In this document: piece after piece, positions 35,661 to 46,794 of the stretch
Layout of the letters: each line of letters opens with the position of its first letter
Numbering within the stretch: the first letter of the stretch is position 1
Origin: Tetraselmis striata
Lineage: Eukaryota > Chlorophyta > Chlorodendrophyceae > Chlorodendrales > Chlorodendraceae
NCBI GenBank assembly: GCA_006384855.1
Contig: VCJN01003519.1
Coordinates: 34,221 to 98,220 of the forward strand
Length of the DNA stretch: 64,000 bases
Direction of reading: 5' to 3'
Notes under the pieces: generated by a model
Told to the model about the DNA's origin: nothing
Databases searched by the model: none
What the model saw: the letters and a program-made list of their open reading frames with translations, nothing else
Made by a program: the position numbers and the translations under genes

Positions 35661-36091
35661 GCGCTGTGAGCGGTGAAGGGGGGGGGGGGGGGGGGGGGCG
35701 GCCGAGGTGGAGAAACTAACACCCAGTCGACGACCGCCTTCCGCAGCAGTCAACGACACATCGGAGGCGAGGAGCAGCGCGCCACTACTATTTATATGCA
35801 CGTATTGTCAAGAGCTAGTCGGTGCGGCATTGTGTCGGTGTAATTTCGCAATGTTTATTGTTGAAGTAGCACGGCGTAATGGATACGGCGAGTGAATCCG
35901 GGATAATGTGTGCGACGAATGTGCGCGCGCAGCGGTGTGCGGCGGTGTGCGGCGGTGTGCGGCGGTGTGCACCGATGTTAATATAGTGTGAATATTATAT
36001 CGGCCGTAGACGATCAGGTCTGGCAGCACCGCCCGTGCTTGTAAATAAGCGACAATGGGTCTAGTCTCCCGCTAGTCTGTGCACCGCAAGT

Positions 36092-37210
36092 GCACTCCGC
36101 AAGCCTCGCCTCCATCCGCGTCGGAACCGGTAGTAAGTGTTGTTGTGTGCGCACATCGTGACAACATTAAACGGTGGCAATTGCAATTATTAGCGGTGGA
36201 TAATGTGAAGGCGTTTTCGAAATCGACAGAGAATGAGGCGGTGCTGGCGGAGTGCATTGGCGGTGCACAGAATAGCGTGTTGCTGGGGTTTTGGCTGCAT
36301 CGGACGCCGTATTCCCACCCATCCGGCACGGAATGTCCGGTTTTCACACATTTGTGTGTTAATAAAGCAGTGTGAATATTACGCGTCTTTTACGCCGGGT
36401 GGATGGGCATCCGGCGTCCGATGCACCCCAATTATTTGCAGCACGCTACTCTACGCACCCCCAACGCACTCCGCAAGCCTCGCCTCCATCCGCGTCGGAA
36501 CCGGTAGTAAGTGTTGTTGTGTGCGCACATCGTGACAACATTACACGGCAATTGCAATTAGCGGTGGACAATGTGAAGGCGTTTTCGAAATCGACAGAGA
36601 ATGTGGCGGTGCTGGCGGAGTGCATTGGCGGTGCACAGAATAGCGTGTTGCTGGGGTTTTGGCTGCATCGGACGCCGTATTCCCACCCATCCGGCACGGA
36701 ATGTCCGGTTTTCACACATTTGTGTGTTAATAAAGTGTGAATATTACGCGTCTTTTACGCCGGGTGGGTGGGCATCCGGCGTCCGATGCACCCCAATTAT
36801 TTGCAGCACGCTACTCTACGCACCCCCAACTCACTCCGCAAGCCCCGCCTCCATCCGCGTCGGAACCGGTAGTAAGTGTTGTTGTGTGCGCACATCGTGA
36901 CAACATTACACGGTGGCAATTGCAATTACCGGTGGGTAATGTGAAGGCGTTTTCGAAATCGACAGAGAATGAGGCGGTGCTGGCGGAGTGCATTGGCGGT
37001 GCACAGAATAGCGTGTTGCTGGGGTTTTGGCTGCATCGGACGCCGTATTCCCACCCATCCGGCACGCACGGAATGTCCGGTTTTCACACATTTGCGTGTG
37101 AATATATATAGTGTGAATATTACGTAGGCGTCTTTTACGCTGGGTGGATGGGCATCCGGCGTCCGATGCACCCCGAATCTCACCAACACGCTACTCTACG
37201 CACCCCCAAC
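36092..37210. repeat. Satellite of about 370 bp in three tandem copies
   Basis: Units lie at 36092-36465, 36466-36830 and 36831-37210, with a fourth starting at 37211 and soon diverging. Each unit holds CGGTAGTAAGTGTTGTTGTG, GGCGTTTTCGAAATCGACAG and GGCATCCGGCGTCCGATGC. Units differ mainly by small indels. A related decamer array of GCGGTGTGCG (35933-35970) lies just before. Open frames in it are by-products of the repeat. Confidence 0.85.
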
Positions 37211-38125
37211 GCATTCCGCCAGCCCCCCCTCTTTCCGCGCAGGTCCTACGTTCCATTGTATGTATATACATACGTACATGTATTGCTCCGAAACCAGCCC
37301 AAACTTTATGAGTGCACAAGTGTAAATGGGGGGGGGGGGGGGGGGTGGGGGGGGGGATGTGGCGGCGGGGCATCCACTCACACATACCCCAGCGATGCAT
37401 GACAAATATTACATGCCGTGGCGGGTCGGCGGGCCGACCCGGCGGGGGGGGGGGGGGGGGGGGGCGTCTATTCAACTACACGTGCGACAGTGTCGTTTCG
37501 TGGAGCAGTATATGTGCCCGGCCTCATTTATACCGCCCCCTACCTGCGCTGCATGGTCTACCCCTAAGAATTACTTAGCACAAACCGTCATTACTTAATA
37601 GGAACCTAGCACAGCCAGGCTTATATGCCCGCTTTCCCGATCAACTTCTACGCACTTTCCGTCCCTCAACCGCCGGACATGGGGGTTAAGCCGCCAGCCT
37701 CGGCAGTTGCTTAGCCAGACTTGGCATCCCGTACCGTGTCCATGGCTTCGCAGCTCTGCCGCTGGCACACGCCGAGTCCGGCGCTTGCTGCCGCGGGGTT
37801 GCGCACGCATGCACGCACGGTAATACGCCGCCGACGCCGCCACGCTTACTTCCACCACCTTCGCCAGCCGCAGCTTCGCACGCCTTTCCGCCGACATACG
37901 AAACGCACGAATCCCCCCCCGTCCCCGCGTCATGTATATTATATTCGAGGCGACTATGCGGGGCGCAGCACACGCCGCGGCGTGGGTCGGCGGAGCGACA
38001 GGCGGCGGGAGCCCTAATGGCCGGGCAGTATCCACACCCACACAGGCACCGCCGCTCACCTCCGACGCGGATGAACCGCCTCCCAAAGGAAACATGCCGG
38101 TTGGTGGTAAGCCCAGCAGGCGTGC
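37211..38125. other. No gene assigned
   Basis: Begins with the broken fourth satellite unit. G-runs at 37327-37343 and 37444-37464. A minus-strand open frame 38095-37595 (166 codons, GGIRAFRMSAERRAKLRLAK, many Arg) and its overlap with the next plus-strand frame leave the coding strand unclear. Confidence 0.3.
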
Positions 38126-38827
38126 GTGGGGTGCCGGCGCCGGTACTGGTGCGACGGAGCTGTCGCGTCAGGAACCGCACCGCATGTGGAGCAACACATG
38201 GCGGTGCCGGCCCCACCTATGTCTAGGGCCACCTCCTCACAACACCCCGCCACGACGGCGTCGGCCACCGCCGACGGCGCCGTTGCGGGGGGGGACGCCC
38301 TGCCAGGCGACGATGATGCGCCTGGTGCGCCGCGTCAGGAGGCAGAGGAGGCCGTGGTCGAGGCGACTGATCGGGCTGAGGGGGTTGTCGAGGCGAGCGA
38401 GGCTGCGCTCGCGCCACCCGCCCCGCAGCCACCTGCGGGACATGCCGACTTGCTCGTCGCCATGTTGACCGGAGCACTACGAGCAGTGGCGGGAGGCGGC
38501 CACATGCACTATCATGTGCGTGTCCTGGCCGGACGCCCGTCATGCGTGGACTGCGGCCAACGGACGGACTGGGAGTGTTGCTGCGACGGCACCCCGGCTT
38601 TGTGCGGCCCCAAGTACCCATGCATGGCGACCCATCAGCGGGCAGTCCCCTGCCCGACCACGGCCACGAAGAGGGCGGAGTTCCGCCATGTCAGGGACGC
38701 GTTCCACGACGCGACTCGCGCCGCCGTGTGTGAGGCTTCCGAGAAGGCACGCGCGGCTGGTAGGGTGCGCAGGGTGAGGCGGCGGACGGCCCAGGAGCTG
38801 AAGGAGAGCGAGACATGCCGTCAGTGA
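38126..38827 (+). CDS. Open frame with Cys/His zinc-binding cluster, perhaps transposon-derived
   Basis: 233 codons. After an acidic, Ala-rich first half, LLVAMLTGALRAVAGGG leads to HYHVRVLAGRPSCVDCG, then WECCCD, ALCG, YPCMATH. The spacing C-x2-C ... C-x(n)-C ... C ... H resembles the Cys-rich zinc-binding tail found at the end of piggyBac-type transposases; this is an inference from spacing only. The last 60 residues are basic (AAGRVRRVRRRTAQELKE). No DDD catalytic region is seen upstream, so it could be a remnant or an unrelated small protein. Confidence 0.4.
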   Translation: MGCRRRYWCDGAVASGTAPHVEQHMAVPAPPMSRATSSQHPATTASATADGAVAGGDALPGDDDAPGAPRQEAEEAVVEATDRAEGVVEASEAALAPPAPQPPAGHADLLVAMLTGALRAVAGGGHMHYHVRVLAGRPSCVDCGQRTDWECCCDGTPALCGPKYPCMATHQRAVPCPTTATKRAEFRHVRDAFHDATRAAVCEASEKARAAGRVRRVRRRTAQELKESETCRQ

Positions 38828-38872
38828 GGTCGGGCGCAATGTCATTGGGTGGGGCACACGGACGTGTAACAC

Positions 38873-39180
38873 TTGCACTTTGCGCGTACTGCTGGGTTAC
38901 ATCCAGGCTGCGTCACACTATGCAACCGGAAAGGCTGCGTTGCTACTGCAAACAATGCGACGCCTCACTCTGTAGCAACCGCTGCCGCGCCTATCCCACA
39001 GCCGCTGCCCCGCCCCCCCCCCCCCCCCCGCGCGGGATCCCCGCCATCAGCAGCTTGCACTTGCACTTTGCGCGTACTGCTGGGTTACATCCAGGCGGCG
39101 TCACACCGGAAAGGCTGCGTTGCCACTGCAAACGATGCTACGCCTCACTCGGTAGCAACCGCTGCCCCGCCCATCCCACT
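38873..39180. repeat. Imperfect tandem duplication, 188-bp period
   Basis: TTGCACTTTGCGCGTACTGC begins both at 38873 and 39061, followed by GGGTTACATCCAGG, CACCGGAAAGGCTGCGTTGC-like sequence and TAGCAACCGCTGCC. The first copy carries a few extra bases after GTCACAC. A C-run separates them. Confidence 0.8.
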
Positions 39181-39780
39181 CGGGATGCTGAGAGCAGCTA
39201 AAGGGCACCGGGGGCGGGGCAAGAGGGAGCAGGGCCAATGATTGTGGAAGAGCGGGGACCCGCTTGCATGCCATCGTATTATATCTTGCACAATATCTGT
39301 TGCTGCACTCATATCTCACATCACTAGCTTAGCTATAGTGATTCCCCCCCCCCCCCCCCCCCCCCCCGCACTGCGTACGCACAAGCCTGGGTATACGCAT
39401 CAACTGCCCGCCGGGATGAGAAACTGGTATTGGTAGTGTGTCTGTGGGGTGGAGGGGGGGGGCAAAAGAGCTGCCAATTGCTGCCAAGCTGGTGCGTTAC
39501 ATTGGGGCAGGCGCTGGGCAGACAATTGGGGCTCGCTTCAGAGCATTGTCTAGTGCCTATGCGGCTGCGCCGCCTCCGCCGCATGCAGACTCTGCGGGCT
39601 CACCAGCACCGCCACCTCAGTCATGCGGCCCTGCATCCCGCAGCCCGCCGCCGTCAGCCAGATCAGAGGTATCCAGAAGCCAGTGCTGGGGTTGTTGCGG
39701 CATGACCGCATAGTTTTCAGCGGCTGCCGTCCACAGCTTGTAATGCATCCCTTTCCGCCGATTCCGCTGTATGCGCTGTC

Positions 39781-40552
39781 TTAAAGCCGCGCTGCCCCGG
39801 CCGCCGCGCCTTGGCGCCGCGCTGCCCCGGCCGCCGCGCCTTGGCGCCGCGCTGCCCCGGCCGCCGCGCCTTGGCGCCGCGCTGCCCCGGCCGCCGCGCC
39901 TTGGCGCCGCGCTGCCCCGGCCGCCGCGCCTTGGCGCCGCGCTGCCCCGGCCGCCGCGCCTTGGCGCCGCGCTGCCCCGGCCGCCGCGCCTTGGCGCCGC
40001 GCTGCCCCGGCCGCCGCGCCTTGGCGCCGCGCTGCCCCGGCCGCCGCGCCTTGGCGCCGCGCTGCCCCGGCCGCCGCGCCTTGGCGCCGCGCTGCCCCGG
40101 CCGCCGCGCCTTGGCGCCGCGCTGCCCCGGCCGCCGCGCCTTGGCGCCGCGCTGCCCCGGCCGCCGCGCCTTGGCGCCGCGCTGCCCCGGCCGCCGCGCC
40201 TTGGCGCCGCGCTGCCCCGGCCGCCGCTGTCTTGGCGCCGCGCTGCCCCGGCCGCCGCTGTCTTGGCGCCGCGCTGCCCCGGCCGCCGCTGTCTTGGCGC
40301 CGCGCTGCCCCGGCCGCCGCTGTCTTGGCGCCGCGCTGCCCCGGCCGCCGCTGTCTTGGCGCCGCGCTGCCCCGGCCGCCGCTGTCTTGGCGCCGCGCTG
40401 CCCCGGCCGCCGCGCCTTGGCGCCGCGCTGCCCCGGCCGCCGCGCCTTGGCGCCGCGCTGCCCCGGCCGCCGCGCCTTGGCGCCGCGCTGCCCCGGCCGC
40501 CGCGCCTTGGCGCCGCGCTGCCCCGGCCGCCGCGCCTTGGCGCCGCGCGGGG
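39781..40552. repeat. GC-rich minisatellite, 25 units of 30 or 31 bp
   Basis: Fourteen 30-bp units (39781-40200), six 31-bp units (40201-40386), five 30-bp units (40387-40536) and a 16-bp partial unit. The core is TTGGCGCCGCGCTGCCCCGG; the unit end is CGCGCC in the 30-bp type and CTGTC in the 31-bp type. The array encodes ten-residue repeats in every frame (for example RRQGAAAGAA on the minus strand). It directly follows, on the minus strand, the end of a transposase-like frame. Confidence 0.95.
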
Positions 40553-42140
40553 TATCGAGTCCTCCCCTCCCTAGTGAGCGCGTCCACCTGCGCCTTGCGC
40601 TCGGGGCCGTCCTCCTCCGTCACCACATTCTGCAACCCCCACCGCGTGACGAACCACGCAGCTCCTTGCATGCGCTTGTACATGTGCCCAAGCACCGCCT
40701 AGGGACGCGAAGCTCCTTCTCGGTCATGATCGCCTTCACCCGGGCCTCCTCGAGCAGCGGACCGGCGTTAAGAATGGAAAACGTTTCCATGTGGTGCAAG
40801 CAGTCCTCCATGACCCAGCCGGACTGCACCGTCACCTTGCCTGACCCTGCAGTCATGGAGGGGAATGCCGTCACGCCCACGCCCACGCCCACGCCCACGC
40901 CCGGGGGGGGTGGGGGGGGGGTTACCTTTCGATTCTTGGACACTGCAAACGAAGGGCGCAACCCGCGTTCAAAGTTGCTGGGTATCGGGACTAAAGCCTG
41001 GCGCCGGTCTTCCTGCTTCATAGCTCGGAATCCAATGTGGCCCTGCACGGTGACAAATTTCCTCCATAAGTCCCTTCCCAAGCCAAAAAAAAACAGGTGG
41101 AACGGCGCGAGGGGGAAGAGGTTGATCATGCTGACATAGCCCAGGACCACATGCACATGGCACACGCCATGGCAGCCAGTGTTCTGCTTGGCCTCCGCCA
41201 GCCGGGTTGTGTTGAACGCACGCCGGGCAAGGTGCGTGATTCACTGGACAAGTCATCGCCTTGATGGACGGTTACCAAGCGAGCATCCCCGTCCGCATCC
41301 ACAGGGGGGTGCTCCTGGGCAGCCGCCATAGCCTCCACAACCTGCCACGCCGACCGGGCGGGTGCGTGTGATTCCATACAACCGCAGTTGAGTGGTGCCA
41401 CCAGCACGCAGGCCGGGCCCACTCACCTCTGAACGCAGAAGGTCCACAATGTCACCGTCCTCGAAAACAGCGCGCCACTGGGTCGCCCCGCCGTAGTCCT
41501 CCAACACCCACTCGGTAACGACGCCGGTTATCACGCCGTAGTGCCATACTCCCCGGAACTTCTTGGCGATGACCTTCATGTAGAAGTCGCCGGGATCGCC
41601 TTTCCATATCACGCCCTCATCGCGGGTTCGACGCCCGCCGGCGGCCACGCAGGCGCGTCGATGTCCATACCGTCTTCGCCAACGGGGTCCTCCCCCACGC
41701 CCATCACATCGTCCACCTTCGAGCCGCCGTCGTCCGAGACCGGCGCCCGCGGGCCGTTTCCGACGGCTGCAGCTACTCCTGCTGCCGCGCTTGTTGCTGC
41801 TGTTGCTGCTGCTGCTGCTGCCGCCCCTGCTGGTGCTGCTTGTGATAAGGCGGCCTTGCGGCGCAACTTAGCCGCACGCTTCAACGAGTGGCTACAGTTC
41901 GGGTATTTCCGGAAGTGCCGCTCTCGCGCCGTCCTTTCACTACTACCCGTCACGATGCCGTGGCAGTGCTTGCATGTGTACACGCCATCCTTCGACACAC
42001 TCGCTATCCATCCCTTTGCCGGCATGCCTGCTGCCGCGCGCGGGGGGCGGGGGGGGGGTTGAGAGTTGGGGTGGATGTAACCCACCACCGGCAGGCAACA
42101 CAGATGCGAGTGCGCGGCTGTCCGCGCTTGATTCAACGGT
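40553..42140 (-). mobile_element. Decayed DNA-transposon gene with zinc finger and transposase-like part
   Basis: On the minus strand, 42060-41609 starts MPAKGWIASVSKDGVYTCKH and has a C-x2-C ... H ... C finger (YTCKHCHG, ERHFRKYPNC), then poly-Ala. 41648-41430 carries GVIWKGDPGDFYMKVIAKKF and GVWHYGVITGVVTEWVLEDY in another frame. 41165-40930 has INLFPLAPFHLFFFGLGRDL, VQGHIGFRAMKQE and ALVPIPSNFERGL. 40860-40700 has WVMEDCLHHMETFSIL and LLEEARVKAIMTEKELR, then 40695 onward runs in a shifted frame (LGHMYKRMQGAAWFVTRWGL) into the minisatellite. The FPLAPFHLFFFGLGRDLW stretch recalls KDZ/Plavaka-like transposases, a tentative reading. At least two frame changes plus introns or indels show it is not intact. 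A direct 6-bp array CGCCCA lies near 40875. Confidence 0.45.
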
Positions 42141-42199
42141 GAGCGGCGGTGACCGTGAGGCGACCCCGTACTTCATGCGCGTGCTGGGGCGTTACACAA

Positions 42200-43096
42200 T
42201 CATCAGCAGTTAGGGCGGCTGCATTAAAACGCGCACCTACGAACACCACCTACCGCCTACCACCTACCGTACCACCTACATCCGCCCACACCTCCGCCCG
42301 TCGTGCCGCACATCGCGGCACACCGCGGCGATGTGCAGCGATGTGCAGCGAGTACTTGCAGCCGCCTGTACTTAGCCCGGGTACTCCGCGTCGGCGGGCG
42401 ACACGCGAGCCCGCGTGCGCATATCAATTTGATGAAATTATGGAAACGAGAAATTCATATAGTACTTTACAGGTCGCGCGCGATAGTCGTCGCTACTGGG
42501 TATGAAATCCACGTCCCTCGTCCGTCCCGTATCGTCCCCGTATGTCGTCGTTCGTCACCAGTAGGGCACATTTACGTCACATCTGAATCTCACAGTGTGA
42601 TCATGCTGACACTTTTTTTCAGATCAACGGCCAGCGGGGGACCTTGCCTTACACCTAATGCTTCAACGCCCATCCCTACGAGACCAATCGTTGAGTGGCT
42701 TGAGTGGGTTATAAGCCGGCACGCCTTTTTTGTAATTTGAAAGATTAAAACATGTTTTCGACCCACCCACCTACCCATCAGGCGCTAGTCTGCGGAAGAC
42801 CGTGACCACAGGTGTCCGAGTGTCGGCCCGTCGAGGCCGTATGCTCCCTCTGGACGAGGGAGGACAACAACGCCAGCAACGTGCGCGGGTGTTTGGCACC
42901 GCCGGCGAGTCGGTGGACACGTGTGTGCGGCTAGTGAAGTGAGACGGTGTCGCGCTCCCAACCATGCACCGCATATGCAAGAGCGCTCCGAGTCGAGGCG
43001 GTTCCGCCTCACCTGTACACAGCGCTGCATGAGCCCCAATCATAAAGGGCGGTGGCTTGACCTCCTATCCATGTTGCTCGTGCGCCACCGCTCAGC
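42200..43096. other. No gene seen
   Basis: Mixed sequence with short direct repeats of CACCTAC near 42234-42285 and no convincing exon or RNA. Confidence 0.35.
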
Positions 43097-43399
43097 ATGC
43101 AAGGCCAAGGCGTCGGAGCGAGCTTTCTTTTTACATGGTCGGTGGTCTGCGACTCCGGCACCCCTACCGAGCTGCCCGCGACATGTATCCCGCTCACCGA
43201 GCCGCTCGCCCTCCAAGGACAAGGTGGCACTCCCAACTATGTGTCACCCCCAAGCAACTCGAGCGGCGACTCGCAAGACCCGGCTGCGTTACGGGAGGCC
43301 CCGGGTAGCGACTCGGACGACGAGCAATTCCTCTCCGGTGAGCCCGATGCCGAGGACGGCGCCGAAGATGATGGACCCGGTACTCGTAATAATAGATAG
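43097..43399 (+). CDS. Unrecognised short open frame with acidic C-terminus
   Basis: 100 codons ending SDSDDEQFLSGEPDAEDGAE and DDGPGTRNNR before a TAG. The acidic Ser/Asp-rich tail looks protein-like, but no domain, start context or exon partner is seen. It could be the last exon of a degraded element. Confidence 0.25.
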   Translation: MQGQGVGASFLFTWSVVCDSGTPTELPATCIPLTEPLALQGQGGTPNYVSPPSNSSGDSQDPAALREAPGSDSDDEQFLSGEPDAEDGAEDDGPGTRNNR

Positions 43400-43437
43400 G
43401 GTGCGTAGTGCATGCCTGCATGGTACATGATAGCATT

Positions 43438-43600
43438 TTCCTGCTTACATCATCAATGCTTTAACATATGTGCACTACAAACAGAACTATAAGCAACTAT
43501 CAAAGGTTGCCAGCAAAAGAGAGACATAAGCCTGAAACCAAGGGTCAAGCAAGAGGCCAGGGAGACAAGAACCAAGGAAGCGCCAAGGTAACTAGGAAGT
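43438..43600 (-). repeat. Dispersed repeat, copy 2
   Basis: Reverse complement of the repeat at 20919-21078. The shared blocks are GGCTTATGTCTCTC-like, GCTGGCAACCTTTGATAG and TTCTGTTTGTAGTGCACAT in minus-strand sense. Confidence 0.7.
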
Positions 43601-46353
43601 CACCAAGCCTAAACCTTTGGGCCTGAAAATCTTTTAGTATGCGGACTTAAATGGCATACAATCACTATGAATGCGCATAGGCTTGGCGATACTATACAGA
43701 TTGCTAGACGGCGGAGCGTCGGAGTCGCACAATCTCGCTCGGCGGATGGAGAAAGAAAACTGCCTACTGATTGCATCACCCGACTTCTCTTTTTCGGCTT
43801 GGCGCGCCCGGTGCATAGGAATGCCCGTTGATACTATTACCCCGGGCTTTGCCACTGCTTGATAATGTTGCGCGGGGTTGCGCCATGGCTGGGCGCGGCG
43901 GCTTGCCCGCCGCAGCTCGCGTAGGGAGGGAGCCAAAACGGCAAGCGTGGCGCCGTCGATCGTAGCATGTTATTGTGAAGGATACTAGCAATCTTGCAAT
44001 ATATAGTTTGCAGGTACCGCGCGCACCCCGCGAGATTGTAGTGAGTGCCGCGGAGCAGGTTAAAGAGAGTATTCGCTACTTTTACTGGTAAGCAGGTATG
44101 CACGCTACACACGCCGCCGACAAACGACGAGTCGCGACGGGGTTCGCGCGCAATATCTGCGGCCGGAAAAATACTGGAACTGCTCCATTGATTGAACACG
44201 ATTTCGCATCGGCTTGCCGTCCCCGGTAGATACGGGTACCTGCGTAATACCCCGAGCCCAGCCACTGCTTCATGGGCGCTCGCGACTGCGCCGCAGCTTC
44301 ACACGCGGGGTTTTGGGTACCGGCCGCAGACTGTTGCGTTATTGCTAGTTCTCTTATTCATCAATACTACGCCAAGACTGGTGGCGCAACGAGGTGAGTG
44401 GGTGTAGCGTGCACACATGTATATATGAACAGCGACCATGGTCTGAGATATACGGCTTGGCTACAATCTAACTACAATCTGACTACAATATCAGGGCGCG
44501 GTAGTATTGTCAGGTGATTGATATTCGCTACGATTGACAGCGACATGGCTGCACGCGCGTGGGGTTGCCCCGTTGCTCACGCAGCCGTGACGCCGTCAAC
44601 CACGCAAGTAATGTCTGGCTACGATCTGTAGGTACCGTGTCCCGAGGTTGTAGTCATATGGTATTCAGATCGTAGCCTACCTACATATCTCATCTTATAT
44701 ATGCACGCTACACCGCTCACGTCGTGCCGCCGAATCTAGTAGGAGGAGATGCATCGGTAGCATGCTCAAGATGGTACTCGACGGCTGCGTCCTGGATGCC
44801 ATCTCCCTGCCAGGCAAAGGGCCGGCACACATGAGATTTATAGGCACGCTCCACAACATAATTAGCATGGGACAAACGAACGAGCCTACTCGGGGCAACT
44901 CACATCTACAGCGGGTGCGGGAGACTATTTCCCCACCGCCTCACGCACAAAGTTGTTGGCAGCCTCGGGGGGATTTCTGTCACGTTTTTTGGGGGGTCGC
45001 GAAGCCGGGACTGCTTCTGTGGGGTCGTAAATCGGATGTCTGGCCCGCCTAGCACGGCTCGCCCGTCGCTGGGCGGAAGGCGGGTCCAAGATCGACGGCA
45101 CAACGGCCCAAGCTGCAGTCGGCTGCCGCCTCGCAGAGGCGCGGGTGACCCGAAGATCCGGCATATTTTGTTAGTGTTTCAGTCAAGATGGCGCGACGAA
45201 GAGGGCAGCCTGTGGCAAGTAGGGTTGTGCAGCACATGCGGGGTAGGTGAGCCCGCAGGGGCGGACGCATCTGCCGCTCGCGCCGCAAGATGGCGGCGCT
45301 AAGGTAAGATCTAGGGTGAGCACGTGCCAAACGTAGTATTTCGCACAGACTACAACGTCACCTAGTAGTACATTCGTACAGTCAGATCCGCACAACGCCT
45401 GCACACCGGTTCCCCGGGCACTCGCTAAATGAAATCCTCCCGGGGTTTAAGCTGTGTATAGCGGGGTCACAATCCTGAGATGCAACTACCGAAACGAGCG
45501 CGAATTGTGATTAGTATCCGGTTGATACAGTCAAATATAACGTCATTTGATGAAAACTCAGAGCCCACGTGACCACCCGTCTCGCCAACCCATCCCGCCC
45601 CACCGATGCCAATCGAACACACCTGCCGGCACCATCGCGCGCATACCGCGGTAGCAGCGCGCTAACGTAGGCATATGGTGGCGTTCAGGTGCCTCGCCTT
45701 GTGTGTCGCGGGCAAGGATGGGGCTGGCGGCGGGATGATGAGGGAGGAGCGCGAGCGGTCACGTGCTAATATTACGCGCGTAGCGCGTGCCACCTCGCCA
45801 AAAAGAGTTGCCAGCTATACATCTCGGATTTGAGACCCGTTTTCGGTCTTCAGAAACGAGTACCTACGCGAACCGGTGTGTGCTTTTTGATGAACTCGGT
45901 TTTTTCGCAGTACAATCGTACAATTACAAATTTCACTTGGTATTGCGACCATTTTAGCGACCCCCCCCCCCCCCCCCCCCCCTCCCTCCCACAAAAAGGG
46001 GCCTTTTCCGAGTAGCGTATTTGGACCAATTTCACTAGATATTGCACTCAGCCCCACACATAACGTGTCGGTACTCGTCCCGGGATGCCGTCATGCTCGC
46101 CTTTGTGAAGTAGAGGTCCGCCTCTTCGCGCTGGGGCTTGAAGAGGATAGGACGTCGCACGCCCAAAGAGGGGACGTTGTCGTGTTACGCGCGGGGTGGG
46201 TCGTCTACCCAATCGGGGGGGGGGGGGGGGGGCGCTGAATTCGCCGCAGTCGTCGCCCTCGTCATCCTCCGTCGCAGCTTCTGCCCGGGCGTCGTGCACC
46301 GGGTCGTTACCACCCTCGTCCTCGTCGATGGTGTTCGCGGGATTGGCACAGTG
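43601..46353. other. Gene-free stretch with short repeats
   Basis: No supported gene. Seen are a diverged ~30-bp direct duplication around CCACTGCTT (43850 and 44263), three tandem CTACAATCT steps near 44460-44492, and an inverted pair CTACGATCTG (44619) / CAGATCGTAG (44669). A 22-base C-run lies at 45961-45982 and a G-run at 46216-46232. Open frames here (for example 44762-45052 +) show no recognisable features. Confidence 0.35.
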
Positions 46354-46536
46354 CTAGTTGATCTCCTCATGTTTTTCTAGCCGGGTCGACAGGCTGTCGA
46401 ACTGCATTTTCAGCGTTTGTAGAATCGTAAGCGTTGCCTCCGCGGTCGTCTGCTCCACCGGCTCCGGCATCTTATCGGGGGATTTCTCTGTGAGCTGGTC
46501 GTTCGAGGAACCGTCCGCCTTCTTACCGCCCGCCAT
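46354..46536 (-). CDS. Short coiled-coil open frame, family unsure
   Basis: 60 residues starting MAGGKKADGSSNDQ and ending LTILQTLKMQFDSLSTRLEK before HEEIN and a stop. The second half is a likely coiled coil. Such short N-terminal coiled-coil frames occur in gag-like proteins of retroelements, and the next feature is a retroelement, but no capsid or zinc knuckle is seen. Confidence 0.25.
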   Translation of the reverse strand: MAGGKKADGSSNDQLTEKSPDKMPEPVEQTTAEATLTILQTLKMQFDSLSTRLEKHEEIN

Positions 46537-46794
46537 CGCAGCTGGGAGGTGTAGGGAGTAGGTGAGTTGGTCGCTAATGTACACCGACTCGCGAGTAGTC
46601 ACACATTGCGCCCCTACGAGAGAGGCGATGCCGTCTCGCAAGCTGTTAAGCTGGCGCAAAGGCAGAAGGTGGACTCCCGTCGCTGCTTTGGAGAGTCATA
46701 TATAAGAGTCGATTGAAGCTACTTTAGCGCGTGCGCCGCTAGTCGCGGCGTTGCTAGGGGAATACAAAGCGGCCTTTTGCCTTGTGTAAATCAA

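Noticed and set aside
36079-37111. Repeated 98-124 codon frames
   Set aside because: They repeat with the 370-bp satellite and are by-products of it.
39781-40552. CRISPR-like array
   Set aside because: Units are contiguous with no unique spacers, and the genome is eukaryotic.
39771-41139. Long repeat-encoded open frames over the minisatellite
   Set aside because: A 30-bp repeat without stops is open in all frames; this is not evidence of a protein.
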